Of a stretch of DNA of 64,000 nt, positions 26,837 through 35,815 are shown piece by piece; position 1 is the stretch's first letter; each line of letters starts with the position of its first letter. Origin of the DNA: Cohnella lupini (lineage in GTDB: Bacteria; Bacillota; Bacilli; Paenibacillales; Paenibacillaceae). Under the pieces are notes generated by a model. The model had not been told where the DNA came from. It ran no database searches and worked only from the letters and a program-made list of their open reading frames with translations. The position numbers and the translations under genes are program-made. The stretch is taken from assembly GCF_003386205.1 (NCBI RefSeq), contig NZ_QRDY01000002.1, positions 310,001 through 374,000 on the forward strand, given 5' to 3'.

Positions 26837-27870
26837 CGCTTAAAGTAGGAGTTATAGGCACGGGAGGAATTTTCAAATTCGCTCATTTGCCGGGATGGCT
26901 GTCTCATAAGGAAGTCGAAGTCGTGGCGTTCTGCGACGCGTTCCGCGCGTCCGCGGAAGCCGCGGCGAAGGATTTCCCCGATGCGAAGGTGTACGACGAT
27001 TACCGCGAGCTGATTGCGGATCCGTCGATCGATATCGTAGGCATCAGCACGCCGAACCTGTACCATTCGGAGATTGCTATCGCGGCACTTCAGAAGGGTA
27101 AGCACGTATTCTGCGAGAAGCCGGATGCCGTTAATCCCGTCGAAGCCCAGAAGATGGCCGACGTCGCCCGCGATTCGGGCAAGCTGCTGATGACGATGCG
27201 CAACAACCGGTTCAGCGAGGAAGCGAAATTCGCGAAGAGCATCATCGAGCAAGGCCAGCTCGGCGATCTCTATATGGGACGCTGCGGGTGGATTCGTCGC
27301 CGGGGCATTCCCGGGCGCGGAGGCTGGTTCACGACGAAGGAGCTGTCGGGAGGCGGGCCGCTTATCGATCTTGGCGTGCACATGATCGACATGGCGATGT
27401 GGCTAAGCGGCAATCCGAAGCCGGTTACGGTATCGGGCTCGACGTACCGCAAGTTCGCGGATCGTCCGGACGCTTCGGGCGCGATTCCCGCGGGTACGTT
27501 CGACGTGGAGGATTTGGCGGCCGGATTTATCCGTTTCGATAACGGAGCTTCGCTGCAAATCGAGTTCAGTTGGGCTTCCAACATCGAAGAAGAGAAGAAG
27601 TTCTTGGAATGGAGAGGCACGGAAGGCGGGTTCAGCCTGATCAACGACAAGCTGAACATCTTCACGGAGAACAACGGAGTGTTGATCGACCAGAAGCCGC
27701 AGTTTACTTCCGCCGCCGTTCCGCAGCACACCGCTAACATTCAGCATTTCGTCGAATGCGTGCTCGGCCGCGAGAAGCCGATCATCACGCCGGACCATGG
27801 CGTAGACATGATCAAGATCCTATCCGCTATCTACGAATCGGCCGAGCTTGGCCGGGAGATTAGATTATAA
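26833..27870 (+). CDS. Gfo/Idh/MocA-family oxidoreductase
   Basis: This 345-residue NAD(P)-dependent sugar or inositol dehydrogenase begins with the Rossmann motif GVIGTGGIF and carries the family EKP motif (CEKPDAVN, Lys in catalysis). The C-terminal alpha/beta domain includes [17 protein letters not shown] with the typical Asp and His. The start overlaps the ThuA stop as ATGA, so the two are translated together. It would oxidise or epimerise a sugar through a 3-keto form; the substrate is not predictable from sequence. A convergent AraC gene ends 7 nt past its stop. Confidence 0.9.
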   Translation: MTLKVGVIGTGGIFKFAHLPGWLSHKEVEVVAFCDAFRASAEAAAKDFPDAKVYDDYRELIADPSIDIVGISTPNLYHSEIAIAALQKGKHVFCEKPDAVNPVEAQKMADVARDSGKLLMTMRNNRFSEEAKFAKSIIEQGQLGDLYMGRCGWIRRRGIPGRGGWFTTKELSGGGPLIDLGVHMIDMAMWLSGNPKPVTVSGSTYRKFADRPDASGAIPAGTFDVEDLAAGFIRFDNGASLQIEFSWASNIEEEKKFLEWRGTEGGFSLINDKLNIFTENNGVLIDQKPQFTSAAVPQHTANIQHFVECVLGREKPIITPDHGVDMIKILSAIYESAELGREIRL

Positions 27871-27877
27871 GTTAAAC

Positions 27878-28684
27878 TTACGGCGGGTCTTTGCGATTAA
27901 CGAAATGCCTTGGACTCATTTGGTAAGCTTTGCGGAACAGCGTCGCGAAGTGATTATAGTTATTGAAACCGACATCGAGCGAGGCTTCGGTGGCCGTCCT
28001 GCCCATGTGTTCCATGAGCAAGGCGGCTTGCCGGAGCCTCATTCCGTTGAGATGCTCCAATACGGACACTCCGACCTCTTGCTTGAACAGATGCGACAAT
28101 CGCGAGGAAGAGAGCCCGACGGACTTGGCTAGATCGTCGATCCGGATTTCGTTCGCCATCGTTTGCGATAGAAGCTGGAGCGCTTGCTCGATTCTCGAGT
28201 CGATTTTTTTCTCCAGACGTTGGGCGATCAGCAGAATAATATCCCGCAGGGTGTTCTCGCACAAGGAGACCCAGAAGCTGGATCGGTCTTGGGAATCGTG
28301 GAAAAAGTTGCGGAAGCCCGAATAAACCCTCTCTTGCAGATAACCTTCGGGCAAGCCGTGGATCAGTATTTCCTCGTTGGGCAAATAGTCGGATTCCGGT
28401 AGTTTGCGGAAATGCGCCCAGAAGAAGTTCCAGCGCTGGCCTTTGACCGTGCCGTATTCATGGGGGACTCCGGCTCTTAGTATTCCGATTTGTCCCGCCC
28501 CGCAGCGCTTCTCTCCGGAAGGCGTGCGGAAATATCCTTCGCCGCTCAAGGTATAGACGATAAGCCAGTTGTCTATTCCGGTAGGCCGTCGCAAGTTGTA
28601 ACTGTCTCCCATATCGAAGTGGTCTCCGAATATGATATCGGTCGGCATGTAGGGATATTTATCGAGTTGATGTTCCCGGATCAT
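27878..28684 (-). CDS. AraC-family regulator
   Basis: This 268-residue protein has a cupin-type N-terminal domain (LIVYTLSGEGYFRTPSGEK, GQIGILRAGVPHEYG) and two helix-turn-helix motifs (IRIDDLAKSVGLSSSRLSHLF and TEASLDVGFNNYNHFATLFR). The ATG at 28684 has CGGAGG 6 nt upstream. It diverges from the PhyH dioxygenase gene with about 135 bp between, making that gene its probable target; it converges on the oxidoreductase gene. Confidence 0.88.
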   Translation of the reverse strand: MIREHQLDKYPYMPTDIIFGDHFDMGDSYNLRRPTGIDNWLIVYTLSGEGYFRTPSGEKRCGAGQIGILRAGVPHEYGTVKGQRWNFFWAHFRKLPESDYLPNEEILIHGLPEGYLQERVYSGFRNFFHDSQDRSSFWVSLCENTLRDIILLIAQRLEKKIDSRIEQALQLLSQTMANEIRIDDLAKSVGLSSSRLSHLFKQEVGVSVLEHLNGMRLRQAALLMEHMGRTATEASLDVGFNNYNHFATLFRKAYQMSPRHFVNRKDPP

Positions 28685-28819
28685 GAAACGCCTCCGTTCC
28701 TATTCTTAGAAATAGCAGGATTCCGATACTTATTAGCAGTATTCTTACTTCAACTAACATACGGAAAAGATTAATCTGATGTCAAGAAGCAGAATATGCA
28801 ATCAAGGGAGATATCGGAT

Positions 28820-29632
28820 ATGGAGACGACGAAAATAAAGACGCTGACGGAAGAACAGCTTGCCCGGTTCGCGGAGGATGGCTACTTATTGGTCAAAGGA
28901 TTATTTACGAGCGATGATGTCCGCGTTATCGAAGATACGTTCGAAGAGATGAGCCATACGCCGGTACCCGGATATTTCGAGCCGGACTTGAGCGGGGCGA
29001 CGGACGATCCTTTGAAGCGGTTTCCGCGCGTGATGCACCCGCATCGGTTCAACGATGTAGCCAAACAATACATGCTTCATAGACCGGTTCTGGACATTTT
29101 GGCGGATTTGTACGGCGAAGAAGCATTGGCCGCGCAGAGCATGTTCTATTACAAGCCGCCGGGTTCACGGGGGCAAGCGCTCCATCAGGACAACTTCTAT
29201 TTGCAAGTCGAACCGGGCAACTGCATCGCGGCGTGGACGGCGATCGATGCCGCGAACGAAGAAAACGGCGGTTTGCTCGTCGTTCCGAAGACGGGCGATT
29301 ACGAGCTCTCTTGTCCGGCCGAAGCCGATTCCAGCGAATCGTTCACGTCACACTACGTGAAGCCTCCGAAAGGCGAGAAGGCGGTTCCGGTCGCCATGGA
29401 CAAGGGCGACGTGCTCTTCTTCAACGGCAACCTGATTCACGGCTCTTACCGGAACAAGACGAAGGACCAGTTCCGCCGCGCTTTCATCTGCCATTACGCG
29501 AATGCTTCGTCGACCCATATCAACGGACACTATCGTCCCTTGTACCAGGCGGACGGAACGCCCGTCGATCGGGAATTGAATCCCGACGGCGGACCTTGCG
29601 GAATCGAGTTCGATGTTCCATTCTATCATTGA
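28820..29632 (+). CDS. phytanoyl-CoA dioxygenase (PhyH) family protein
   Basis: This 270-residue Fe(II)/2-oxoglutarate-dependent oxygenase has the metal triad His-x-Asp in ALHQDNFYL and the distal His in LIHGSYRN, with the 2-oxoglutarate-binding Arg in FRRAFICHY. The family hydroxylates many small molecules, including ectoine, phosphonates and natural products, so the substrate is open. The ATG at 28820 is preferred because AAGGGAG lies 9 nt upstream; an ATG at 28796 lacks such a site. It stands alone, divergent from an AraC gene, and ends at a terminator. Position within a sugar region suggests a sugar- or glycoside-derived substrate, which is only inference. Confidence 0.85.
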   Translation: METTKIKTLTEEQLARFAEDGYLLVKGLFTSDDVRVIEDTFEEMSHTPVPGYFEPDLSGATDDPLKRFPRVMHPHRFNDVAKQYMLHRPVLDILADLYGEEALAAQSMFYYKPPGSRGQALHQDNFYLQVEPGNCIAAWTAIDAANEENGGLLVVPKTGDYELSCPAEADSSESFTSHYVKPPKGEKAVPVAMDKGDVLFFNGNLIHGSYRNKTKDQFRRAFICHYANASSTHINGHYRPLYQADGTPVDRELNPDGGPCGIEFDVPFYH

Positions 29633-29704
29633 TAGAAGGGCCGGAGTTAACGGAGAAAGTTCTTTAACACCGCCGCCATGAGCTACAACGAGACGAATCA
29701 GCTG

Positions 29705-29743
29705 AAGAACCCTTCCTCCGCCAAGGCGGTCGGGGGTTCTTTT
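29705..29743 (+). terminator. intrinsic terminator after PhyH gene
   Basis: AAGAACCC (29705-29712) pairs with GGGTTCTT, an inner CCGCC/GGCGG stem closes on an AA loop, and TTTT follows. Confidence 0.75.
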
Positions 29744-29837
29744 CGATTGTAGACGACGAATTGTCCCAACCCTATTGCTAGATGACGCCGGCAGGAGTAT
29801 AAATGAAAGAAACAACATCATAGAGCAGGTGACCGTG

Positions 29838-30395
29838 TTGGAGGTTAAGTTTTGTTCGTCGTGCGGCAAAGAAATGGAGACGCGGGACGTCGATGGCACG
29901 TTAAGAAGAGCATGTACCGAATGCAGCTTCGTTCACTGGGGCAACTACAGCGTCGGCGTCGGCGCGCTTGTCACTAAGGACGATAAAATATTGCTAGTCC
30001 GCCGGGCGCAAGAACCGGGCAAAGGATTCTGGACGAATCCGGGCGGATATATCGAGCAGCTGGAACCGATCGAGGATACCGTCAGGCGCGAGGTTCTGGA
30101 AGAGTGCGGAGTAGAAGCCAGGGTTCTGGGAGTCGTGGCATTGCGCGATCAGCCGAGAATCATTCATAACCTGTACGTGGCCTTCTCGATGGAATACGTG
30201 AGCGGGGAGCCGATTCCGGACGGCGTCGAAGTGGATGCCGCGGGGTTCTATAGCTTAAGCGAAATGGAATCGATGAACGTCGCTTCGTTCACTCAGTGGT
30301 TGGTCGACGTTGCCCTAAGAAGAGAGTCGGAAGGACTTGCCGTTGACCGCACACCGGTCGTTCCGTTAAACGGTTACGGGTTGTTTAGAATATAA
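29838..30395 (+). CDS. Nudix hydrolase with zinc ribbon
   Basis: This protein of about 185 residues has an N-terminal zinc ribbon (CSSCGKEM then CTECSF) and a Nudix domain. The Nudix box runs from GGYIEQ to the segment RREVLEECGVE and keeps all conserved Glu residues for metal binding. Such proteins cleave nucleoside-diphosphate-linked compounds; the ribbon plus Nudix layout resembles NudC-like NADH pyrophosphatases but the protein is shorter, so the substrate is uncertain. The start is unclear: I favour the TTG at 29838 after AGGTGA, but the GTG codons at 29829 and 29835 are alternatives. It lies 22 nt before the DUF4157 gene. Confidence 0.82.
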   Translation: MEVKFCSSCGKEMETRDVDGTLRRACTECSFVHWGNYSVGVGALVTKDDKILLVRRAQEPGKGFWTNPGGYIEQLEPIEDTVRREVLEECGVEARVLGVVALRDQPRIIHNLYVAFSMEYVSGEPIPDGVEVDAAGFYSLSEMESMNVASFTQWLVDVALRRESEGLAVDRTPVVPLNGYGLFRI

Positions 30396-30417
30396 TTATT
30401 AATTGAGGTGGAAACCA

Positions 30418-30780
30418 ATGGGATTCCGGTTCACTCCGAATGCCAAGTCGAATGAGAGTCTAGCTTCGCATTCTAGATCTTCCCGTTCAAGCTCGCCGGC
30501 GTCGTCTTCGGCGTCCGGCGGCATGACGCCAGAGCACATGCTTGAGCTGCAGGCCCAGATCGGCAATCAGCAGACGATGGCGATGGCGGAAGCGCCAGGA
30601 GCGAGGTTGCCTTATTTCGAGCAAATCCAGGCTTCATTTGGTCGCTCCGACGGAGGCGTGAGGATTCATGATCCCGCGCCGTTGCAAGCGTCAGCCTACG
30701 CGCAAGGTTCCGACATCCATGTGGCTTCCGGCCAGGAGCAGCATCTCCCCCACGAGGCTTCGCATGTCATTCAGCAGTAG
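30418..30780 (+). CDS. short DUF4157-domain protein
   Basis: This 120-residue protein has a Ser-rich start (about 20-38), a motif LQAQIGNQQTMAMA like the LQxxIGNxA segment seen before DUF4157 domains, and a C-terminal DUF4157-like region: GVRIHDPAPLQASAYAQG, DIHVASGQE and the zinc-protease-like HEASHVIQQ, after which it stops. DUF4157 domains usually form the N-terminal part of large polymorphic or eCIS-associated toxins; here nothing follows. GAGGTGG lies 7 nt before the ATG at 30418. It could be a stand-alone minimal domain or the 5' stump of a lost toxin gene; the downstream DNA is occupied by a convergent AraC gene that overlaps the last 14 nt. Confidence 0.72.
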   Translation: MGFRFTPNAKSNESLASHSRSSRSSSPASSSASGGMTPEHMLELQAQIGNQQTMAMAEAPGARLPYFEQIQASFGRSDGGVRIHDPAPLQASAYAQGSDIHVASGQEQHLPHEASHVIQQ

Positions 30781-31705
30781 CTGAGCGATTTGCCCGACGG
30801 GAGTCGCCGGTAAGCGAATGGCTCTGGCGATAACGTGCCGGAGTCGTGCCGGTTGCCAATTTAAATAGGCGATGGAAACGTTTGAGATCTTGAATGCCCA
30901 CCCGCACGGCGATGTCCGCGACGGAGAGGGAAGCGGAAGAAGGGTCGGCCAGCAGCTCGCAGCTGCGGTCGATCCTTTCTTTTTGCAGGAGTGCGGTGAA
31001 GGTCAGGCCACTATGTTCGGTTAGGTAACGTTGAAGCTGCCTTGTTCCGATACCGGCTTGACGAGCGACGGAGGAGATCGGTAGCTTTCCGTGAAGGTTC
31101 TCGCGAACGTAAAGGTAAATGCTGTCCATCCGTTCGTAGGGGGAAGCTTCGGCTCCAGGCCGAGGAAGAGGAAGAGGAGCCAACGCGCGTTCCATTCCTA
31201 TGAGCAGTTGGAGGAGCAATCCGCACATCATCGTCTCGTAGCCCGTTCGCTTATTCTCGAACTCCATTAGCAAAGACTCGAACAGACGACCGAATTCGCC
31301 CGTTTTTTCGCGCGTGTGCAGCCACTGCTCCGTCTCGGGGTTAATCTCGCGGAAACGGTACAAGCCGTATTCGACGGGCAGGGTCGACGTCAGGAAACGA
31401 AAGATCGTTTCGTCGAAAATGCAATTTCCGATAATAAGCGGTTCTTTGGGATTAGGAGAGGACGGGCGGAAAATATGGGAAACGCCGACGGGAAGAAAAA
31501 ATAGATCCCCTTGAGAGACGCGAATCGTTCGATCCCCGACGTAATGAAATCCGCTCCCCGCCCATACGTAACAAATTTCGATGAAATCGTGCGCGTGTTC
31601 GGCCAAATCGAACCGTTCGCGTACCCGATTAACGAATAAGGCCAAGCCGTTCGCGAAAAACTTTTCTCCTTTTTCGAGGACTGGATCAGGTTTGCGCATG
31701 AGCAT
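30767..31705 (-). CDS. AraC-family regulator
   Basis: This protein of about 312 residues has a cupin domain (LAEHAHDFIEICYVWAGSG, GDLFFLPVGVSHIF) and a C-terminal double helix-turn-helix (ISSVARQAGIGTRQLQRYL and VADIAVRVGIQDLKRFHRLF). The ATG at 31705 is 5 nt from AAGGAG; the GTG at 31711 abuts it and is less likely. It diverges from the GH78 rhamnosidase gene, 144 bp away, and is the likely regulator of it. Its 3' end overlaps the DUF4157 gene by 14 nt, tail to tail. The C-terminus carries about 20 extra residues rich in Ser and Arg. Confidence 0.87.
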   Translation of the reverse strand: MLMRKPDPVLEKGEKFFANGLALFVNRVRERFDLAEHAHDFIEICYVWAGSGFHYVGDRTIRVSQGDLFFLPVGVSHIFRPSSPNPKEPLIIGNCIFDETIFRFLTSTLPVEYGLYRFREINPETEQWLHTREKTGEFGRLFESLLMEFENKRTGYETMMCGLLLQLLIGMERALAPLPLPRPGAEASPYERMDSIYLYVRENLHGKLPISSVARQAGIGTRQLQRYLTEHSGLTFTALLQKERIDRSCELLADPSSASLSVADIAVRVGIQDLKRFHRLFKLATGTTPARYRQSHSLTGDSRRANRSATAE

Positions 31706-31849
31706 AGGCACTCCTTCCGAACATCATTAAGTCGCAGAGTATGAAGTCATTATACACCTACATTTTGTCGTGATAAACCCATAACGGAAGCGCTTTATTT
31801 TTTTACAATAGAGGGGCAGGACAATAAACTCGGGGAAGTGTTGTCGACA

Positions 31850-34741
31850 ATGAACTGGCAGGCGTCATGGATATGGGGAGACGGGGAACAAAGTCCGCGT
31901 AACGAATGGAGATGCTTCCGATCGGTCTTCGAAGCGCCTTCGATGGGGACGAACACGGCGTCATTAAAGATAACGGCGGATTCGCGATACGTGTTATACG
32001 TGAACGGCACGCAGCTCGGGCGGGGACCGGTTCGTTCTTGGCCCTTCGAGCAGTCTTACGATACGTATGAAGTCGGTCATTTGCTGAAAGCGGGAGAAGC
32101 CAACACGATAGCGGTTATGGTCATGCACTTCGGCGTTTCTACGTTCTACTACCTTCGCGGGCGCGGCGGTTTGCTTGCCCAGCTAGAGTACGGAGACGGG
32201 ACCGTTGCGCTAACGACCGATGCCGCTTGGAAGACCTCCAAGCACGAAGGCCAGCATTCGAGATCGCCTCGCATGTCTTGCCAGCACGCTTTCGCGGAAT
32301 ACGTGGACGCTTCTGCTTGGGACGCCGAGTGGATCGGCCGGGAGTTCGACGATTCGGGATGGCGGAACGCGCTCGAACTGGGGCCGGCCGGAATGGAGCC
32401 GTGGACGACGCTAAAACCGAGGGATATTCCCATGCTGACGGAAGAGATCGTCCATCCCGTTAGAGTGGAATCTCTCGTTAGATACAAGTCGTTCCAGCTT
32501 TCGGCGGCTATCGACGTTCGATCCGCTTTGGTGGAAGGAAGCGAGGATCATTCCAACGTCGTCGAGTTGACCGGGTTCGTGGCAAGCTCGATAAGAACGA
32601 GCCGTCCGGCGCGGGCTACGCTAGGTTTTCTGGCTAGCGGGGAGTGCTTGAACGCCTTGTCGGTAAACGGGGAAACGATCGGGATGGATCGGTTGTACGG
32701 CAGCCAGCCCGAGAGGTATGTGGACGTGGAGCTGAAGGCGGGAGATAACCTGCTGCTCGTAGACGTATCCGGCGGCATGCATACAGGGAAGCTTCAGATC
32801 GGCGTTTACGCGGAAGACGCGGACGAGCTGGCATTCGCAACGCCGTTGTCGCGTTTCGCGGGGCAGTCGACATTTTGCACCGTAGGTCCTTTCGACTTCG
32901 TCGTGAATTTGGATCATCAGGATCGCCGCGAGATTGATCGGGAACTCGGCGGATATAAGGAATTGCTCGGATCGGTCAAGCAAGCCGCGGATCTCGAGAA
33001 GTATGTTGACAGTCTCCGTCCGATAGATCTCAAATACGTATCGGAAGCGGATGTCTTCAGCGAATGCGTTTGGAAAAAAGACCGTGCGGATATAGCCGTT
33101 CCCGCGCAACTGCAGAACGCTGTCATTCCGAATGGAGATGCGGCAATCGTTCCGGTATACGAAGGGTACGACACGGAGATTTTGCTGGATTTCGGCAAAG
33201 AGTATTCGGGTTACTTATCGTTCGAGGTCGAGGCGGCGGAAGGAACCGTCTTGGATTGGTACGGCTTCGAGTATATGTTAGGGGAATATCGTCAGGATAT
33301 GTTCGGGCTTGACCATACGCTTAGATACGTAAGCCGGTCTGGCCGTCAGTCGTATACGTCTCCGGTCCGCCGAGGATTCAGGTACTTGGCGTTAACGGTA
33401 AGAAAAGCCGAAGCTCCGGTAAAAATTCACGGAATAACTTTCGCCCAAAGCAACTATCCGGTCGCCGAAGTCGGTAGATTCGAGTGTTCGGATCCGTTGC
33501 TTAACGACATCTGGGAAATCAGTCGCCATACGACCAAGCTTTGCATGGAGGACACGTTCGTCGATTGCCCAGCTTTCGAGCAGACATTCTGGGTAGGCGA
33601 TAGCCGTAACGAAGCGCTCGTCAGCAACTACCTATACGGCGTGCAGGACATTCTGAAGCGTTGCTTAAGGCTTGTCCCGGGATCGAAGTATCAGACGCCG
33701 CTTTATGCGGACCAAGTGCCGAGCGGATGGAGCAGCGTCATTCCGAACTGGACGTTTTTCTGGGCGATCGCCTGCTCCGAATATTACGAGCAAACCGACG
33801 ATAAGGCTTTCGCCGTGGAGATGTACGATCATATCCGCTACACGATGGACCATTATTTGCTCAAAATCGACGGAAGCGGGCTGTTCAACGTCAAAGGATG
33901 GAATTTGCTGGATTGGTCTCCGATCGATCAACCGAACGACGGGATCGTGACGCATCAGAACGTCTTCTTGGTGCAAACACTGCGTGTTGCCGTCGCAATG
34001 GGCCGACTGGCCGGGGACGCGGAAGGCTCGGCTCGCTTCGGGGAGGCTGCGGATAAGTTGGCAGCGGCAATCAACGAGCAACTGTGGGACGAGGAGAAGC
34101 AGGTATACATCGATTGCATTCATGCCGACGGTCGACGATCAACCGTGACCAGCATGCAAACCCAAGTCGTCGCATCGCTAACGGGAGTGGCGCAGGGCGA
34201 ACGGAAATCGGTCATTGACAAGTACTTGATTCAACCGCCCGAGCATTTCGTTCAGATCGGAAGTCCGTTCATGTCGTTCTTCTACTACGAAGCGTTGGCG
34301 AAAGTCGGCGAAGTGAAGCTGATTCTCGATGATATACGCCATAACTACGGCAACATGATCGCCCACGGAGCGACGACCTGCTGGGAACAATATCCGAACT
34401 TCCTCGAGAATCGCGCGAATCCGGATATGGTGACCCGCAGTCATTGCCACGCATGGTCTTCCGCTCCGGCTTATTTTCTCGGCAGGGAAACCTTGGGCGT
34501 TCGTAGCTCGGCGCCGGGCTGGAGCGTCGTCGAGATCGCGCCGGTTCCGTGCGGACTGGAATGGGCGCGCGGCAGCGTACCGCATCCGTCGGGCGGAAGG
34601 ATCGACGTGTCGTGGAAAGCCGACGAGGCTACCCGAACGATGAGTATTAACGTGACGTACCCGTCGGATATCCGGATGATCGTCAAGCTTCCAGAAGGTT
34701 ATAACGGCGAGATCAAGGAAAGAAAGCTGGAACGGATTTAG
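31850..34741 (+). CDS. GH78-type alpha-L-rhamnosidase
   Basis: This protein of about 963 residues has beta-sandwich domains in the first half (ASWIWGDGEQSPRNEW start, then LYVNGTQLGRGPVRSW, typical of rhamnosidase N-terminal domains) and a six-hairpin alpha/alpha barrel in the second. The region LCMEDTFVDCPAFEQTFWVG and then DSRNEALVSN is the core signature of GH78 catalytic domains, with acidic residues for inverting hydrolysis. No signal peptide is present, so it acts in the cytoplasm on imported rhamnosides. The ATG at 31850 has GGGGAAG upstream; an in-frame GTG at 31838 is possible. With the GH105 enzyme it points to pectin (rhamnogalacturonan) use. Confidence 0.85.
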   Translation: MNWQASWIWGDGEQSPRNEWRCFRSVFEAPSMGTNTASLKITADSRYVLYVNGTQLGRGPVRSWPFEQSYDTYEVGHLLKAGEANTIAVMVMHFGVSTFYYLRGRGGLLAQLEYGDGTVALTTDAAWKTSKHEGQHSRSPRMSCQHAFAEYVDASAWDAEWIGREFDDSGWRNALELGPAGMEPWTTLKPRDIPMLTEEIVHPVRVESLVRYKSFQLSAAIDVRSALVEGSEDHSNVVELTGFVASSIRTSRPARATLGFLASGECLNALSVNGETIGMDRLYGSQPERYVDVELKAGDNLLLVDVSGGMHTGKLQIGVYAEDADELAFATPLSRFAGQSTFCTVGPFDFVVNLDHQDRREIDRELGGYKELLGSVKQAADLEKYVDSLRPIDLKYVSEADVFSECVWKKDRADIAVPAQLQNAVIPNGDAAIVPVYEGYDTEILLDFGKEYSGYLSFEVEAAEGTVLDWYGFEYMLGEYRQDMFGLDHTLRYVSRSGRQSYTSPVRRGFRYLALTVRKAEAPVKIHGITFAQSNYPVAEVGRFECSDPLLNDIWEISRHTTKLCMEDTFVDCPAFEQTFWVGDSRNEALVSNYLYGVQDILKRCLRLVPGSKYQTPLYADQVPSGWSSVIPNWTFFWAIACSEYYEQTDDKAFAVEMYDHIRYTMDHYLLKIDGSGLFNVKGWNLLDWSPIDQPNDGIVTHQNVFLVQTLRVAVAMGRLAGDAEGSARFGEAADKLAAAINEQLWDEEKQVYIDCIHADGRRSTVTSMQTQVVASLTGVAQGERKSVIDKYLIQPPEHFVQIGSPFMSFFYYEALAKVGEVKLILDDIRHNYGNMIAHGATTCWEQYPNFLENRANPDMVTRSHCHAWSSAPAYFLGRETLGVRSSAPGWSVVEIAPVPCGLEWARGSVPHPSGGRIDVSWKADEATRTMSINVTYPSDIRMIVKLPEGYNGEIKERKLERI

Positions 34742-34759
34742 ATATTCTATAAGTCAAGC

Positions 34760-34796
34760 CGTCTCGGTGGATCGCGAATCCTCCGAGACGTTTTTT
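34760..34796. terminator. intrinsic terminator after rhamnosidase gene
   Basis: CGTCTCGG (34760-34767) pairs perfectly with CCGAGACG (34783-34790), and TTTTTT follows. It lies between convergent genes and could work on both strands. Confidence 0.8.
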
Positions 34797-34799
34797 GCG

Positions 34800-35678
34800 T
34801 TATTGGAACTTCTTGCGGTAAGCGGATGGAGTCAGACCTTTTTTGCGGCCGAACACGCGGTTAAACGTACCGATGGACCCGAAGCCGGTTTGCGAGGCGA
34901 TATCGGTAATTTTCAATGCCGACGTCGATAATAAAGCGCAAGCATGCCGTAGTCTCACGTCTTGCAGGTAGTCGCCGAAGCTTTGACCGGTGTGCTGCTT
35001 AAAGAGCACGCTTAGACGGGTCTCGTGATAATGATGAACGCGGGCTACTTCTGCGAGAGCTAACGTCTCGGAATAGCGAGCTTCTACGTAAGAAACGACT
35101 TTGCCGAACGACTTATGGCGGTTGGAACCGTTGCCGGCTAGTTGGGCCGGGCGATCGGAGATCGTAGGGGCCGCAGACTTTCGAGACCTGTCGAATAGGA
35201 CGAGCAGCTCGAGCAACAGGCTGCGCAACACGACGTTCTTCCAAGCGGATTCTCCGCGATGCTCCTTGAACATATCGTCCAGCAGCCGGTCGGCTCTTGA
35301 CCTGTCCGTCTCGTCAAGCGAACAATTCGGCGGTAATGAATCGTCCTCATGGAGCAATTGCTCCAATCCCGCGCCCGTTTCCGGGGTTCCCATAAGAAGG
35401 CTAGGGGACATGCCGCTATGATATAAGGTTAACGGGGTTCCGGGATCCGAGACGATCTCGTGATATTGAAACGGGAGCAAGAACGTTAACGTGCCCGGCT
35501 TTAACGGATAACGGACGCCGTTAATGATCTCCGTTCCATGACCTTCGCGGACGTAAGAGAATTCCAGGAAGTCATGGCGGTGGGCGGCAAGAGTCCCGTC
35601 GATCACGGACAGGTCGATGGAGAACGGAAACTGCTTGTTCATATTCGTATAATTTCTCATGTATCCGGGCTGTTGCAT
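34800..35678 (-). CDS. AraC-family regulator
   Basis: This protein of about 292 residues has a cupin domain (LAAHRHDFLEFSYVREGHG, KPGTLTFLLPFQYHEIV) and an AraC-type C-terminus (LAEVARVHHYHETRLSVLFK and ITDIASQTGFGSIGTFNRVF, ending LTPSAYRKKFQ). The frame is open to 35723, but AAAGGAAG precedes the ATG at 35678, which I prefer. It diverges from the GH36-like gene, about 137 bp away, which is its probable target. It converges on the rhamnosidase gene across the terminator at 34760. Confidence 0.87.
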   Translation of the reverse strand: MQQPGYMRNYTNMNKQFPFSIDLSVIDGTLAAHRHDFLEFSYVREGHGTEIINGVRYPLKPGTLTFLLPFQYHEIVSDPGTPLTLYHSGMSPSLLMGTPETGAGLEQLLHEDDSLPPNCSLDETDRSRADRLLDDMFKEHRGESAWKNVVLRSLLLELLVLFDRSRKSAAPTISDRPAQLAGNGSNRHKSFGKVVSYVEARYSETLALAEVARVHHYHETRLSVLFKQHTGQSFGDYLQDVRLRHACALLSTSALKITDIASQTGFGSIGTFNRVFGRKKGLTPSAYRKKFQ

Positions 35679-35815
35679 CTCGATGCCGCTTCCTTTCTCG
35701 CACGTCTCATGAAATGAGAACAAGACTCTAACTATTGAGAGGTTTATCGAATCGCATCTCTTTATTATAAAGTCAGAGAACGGATTCGAACACTACCGAA
35801 GGCAGGTATAATCTC

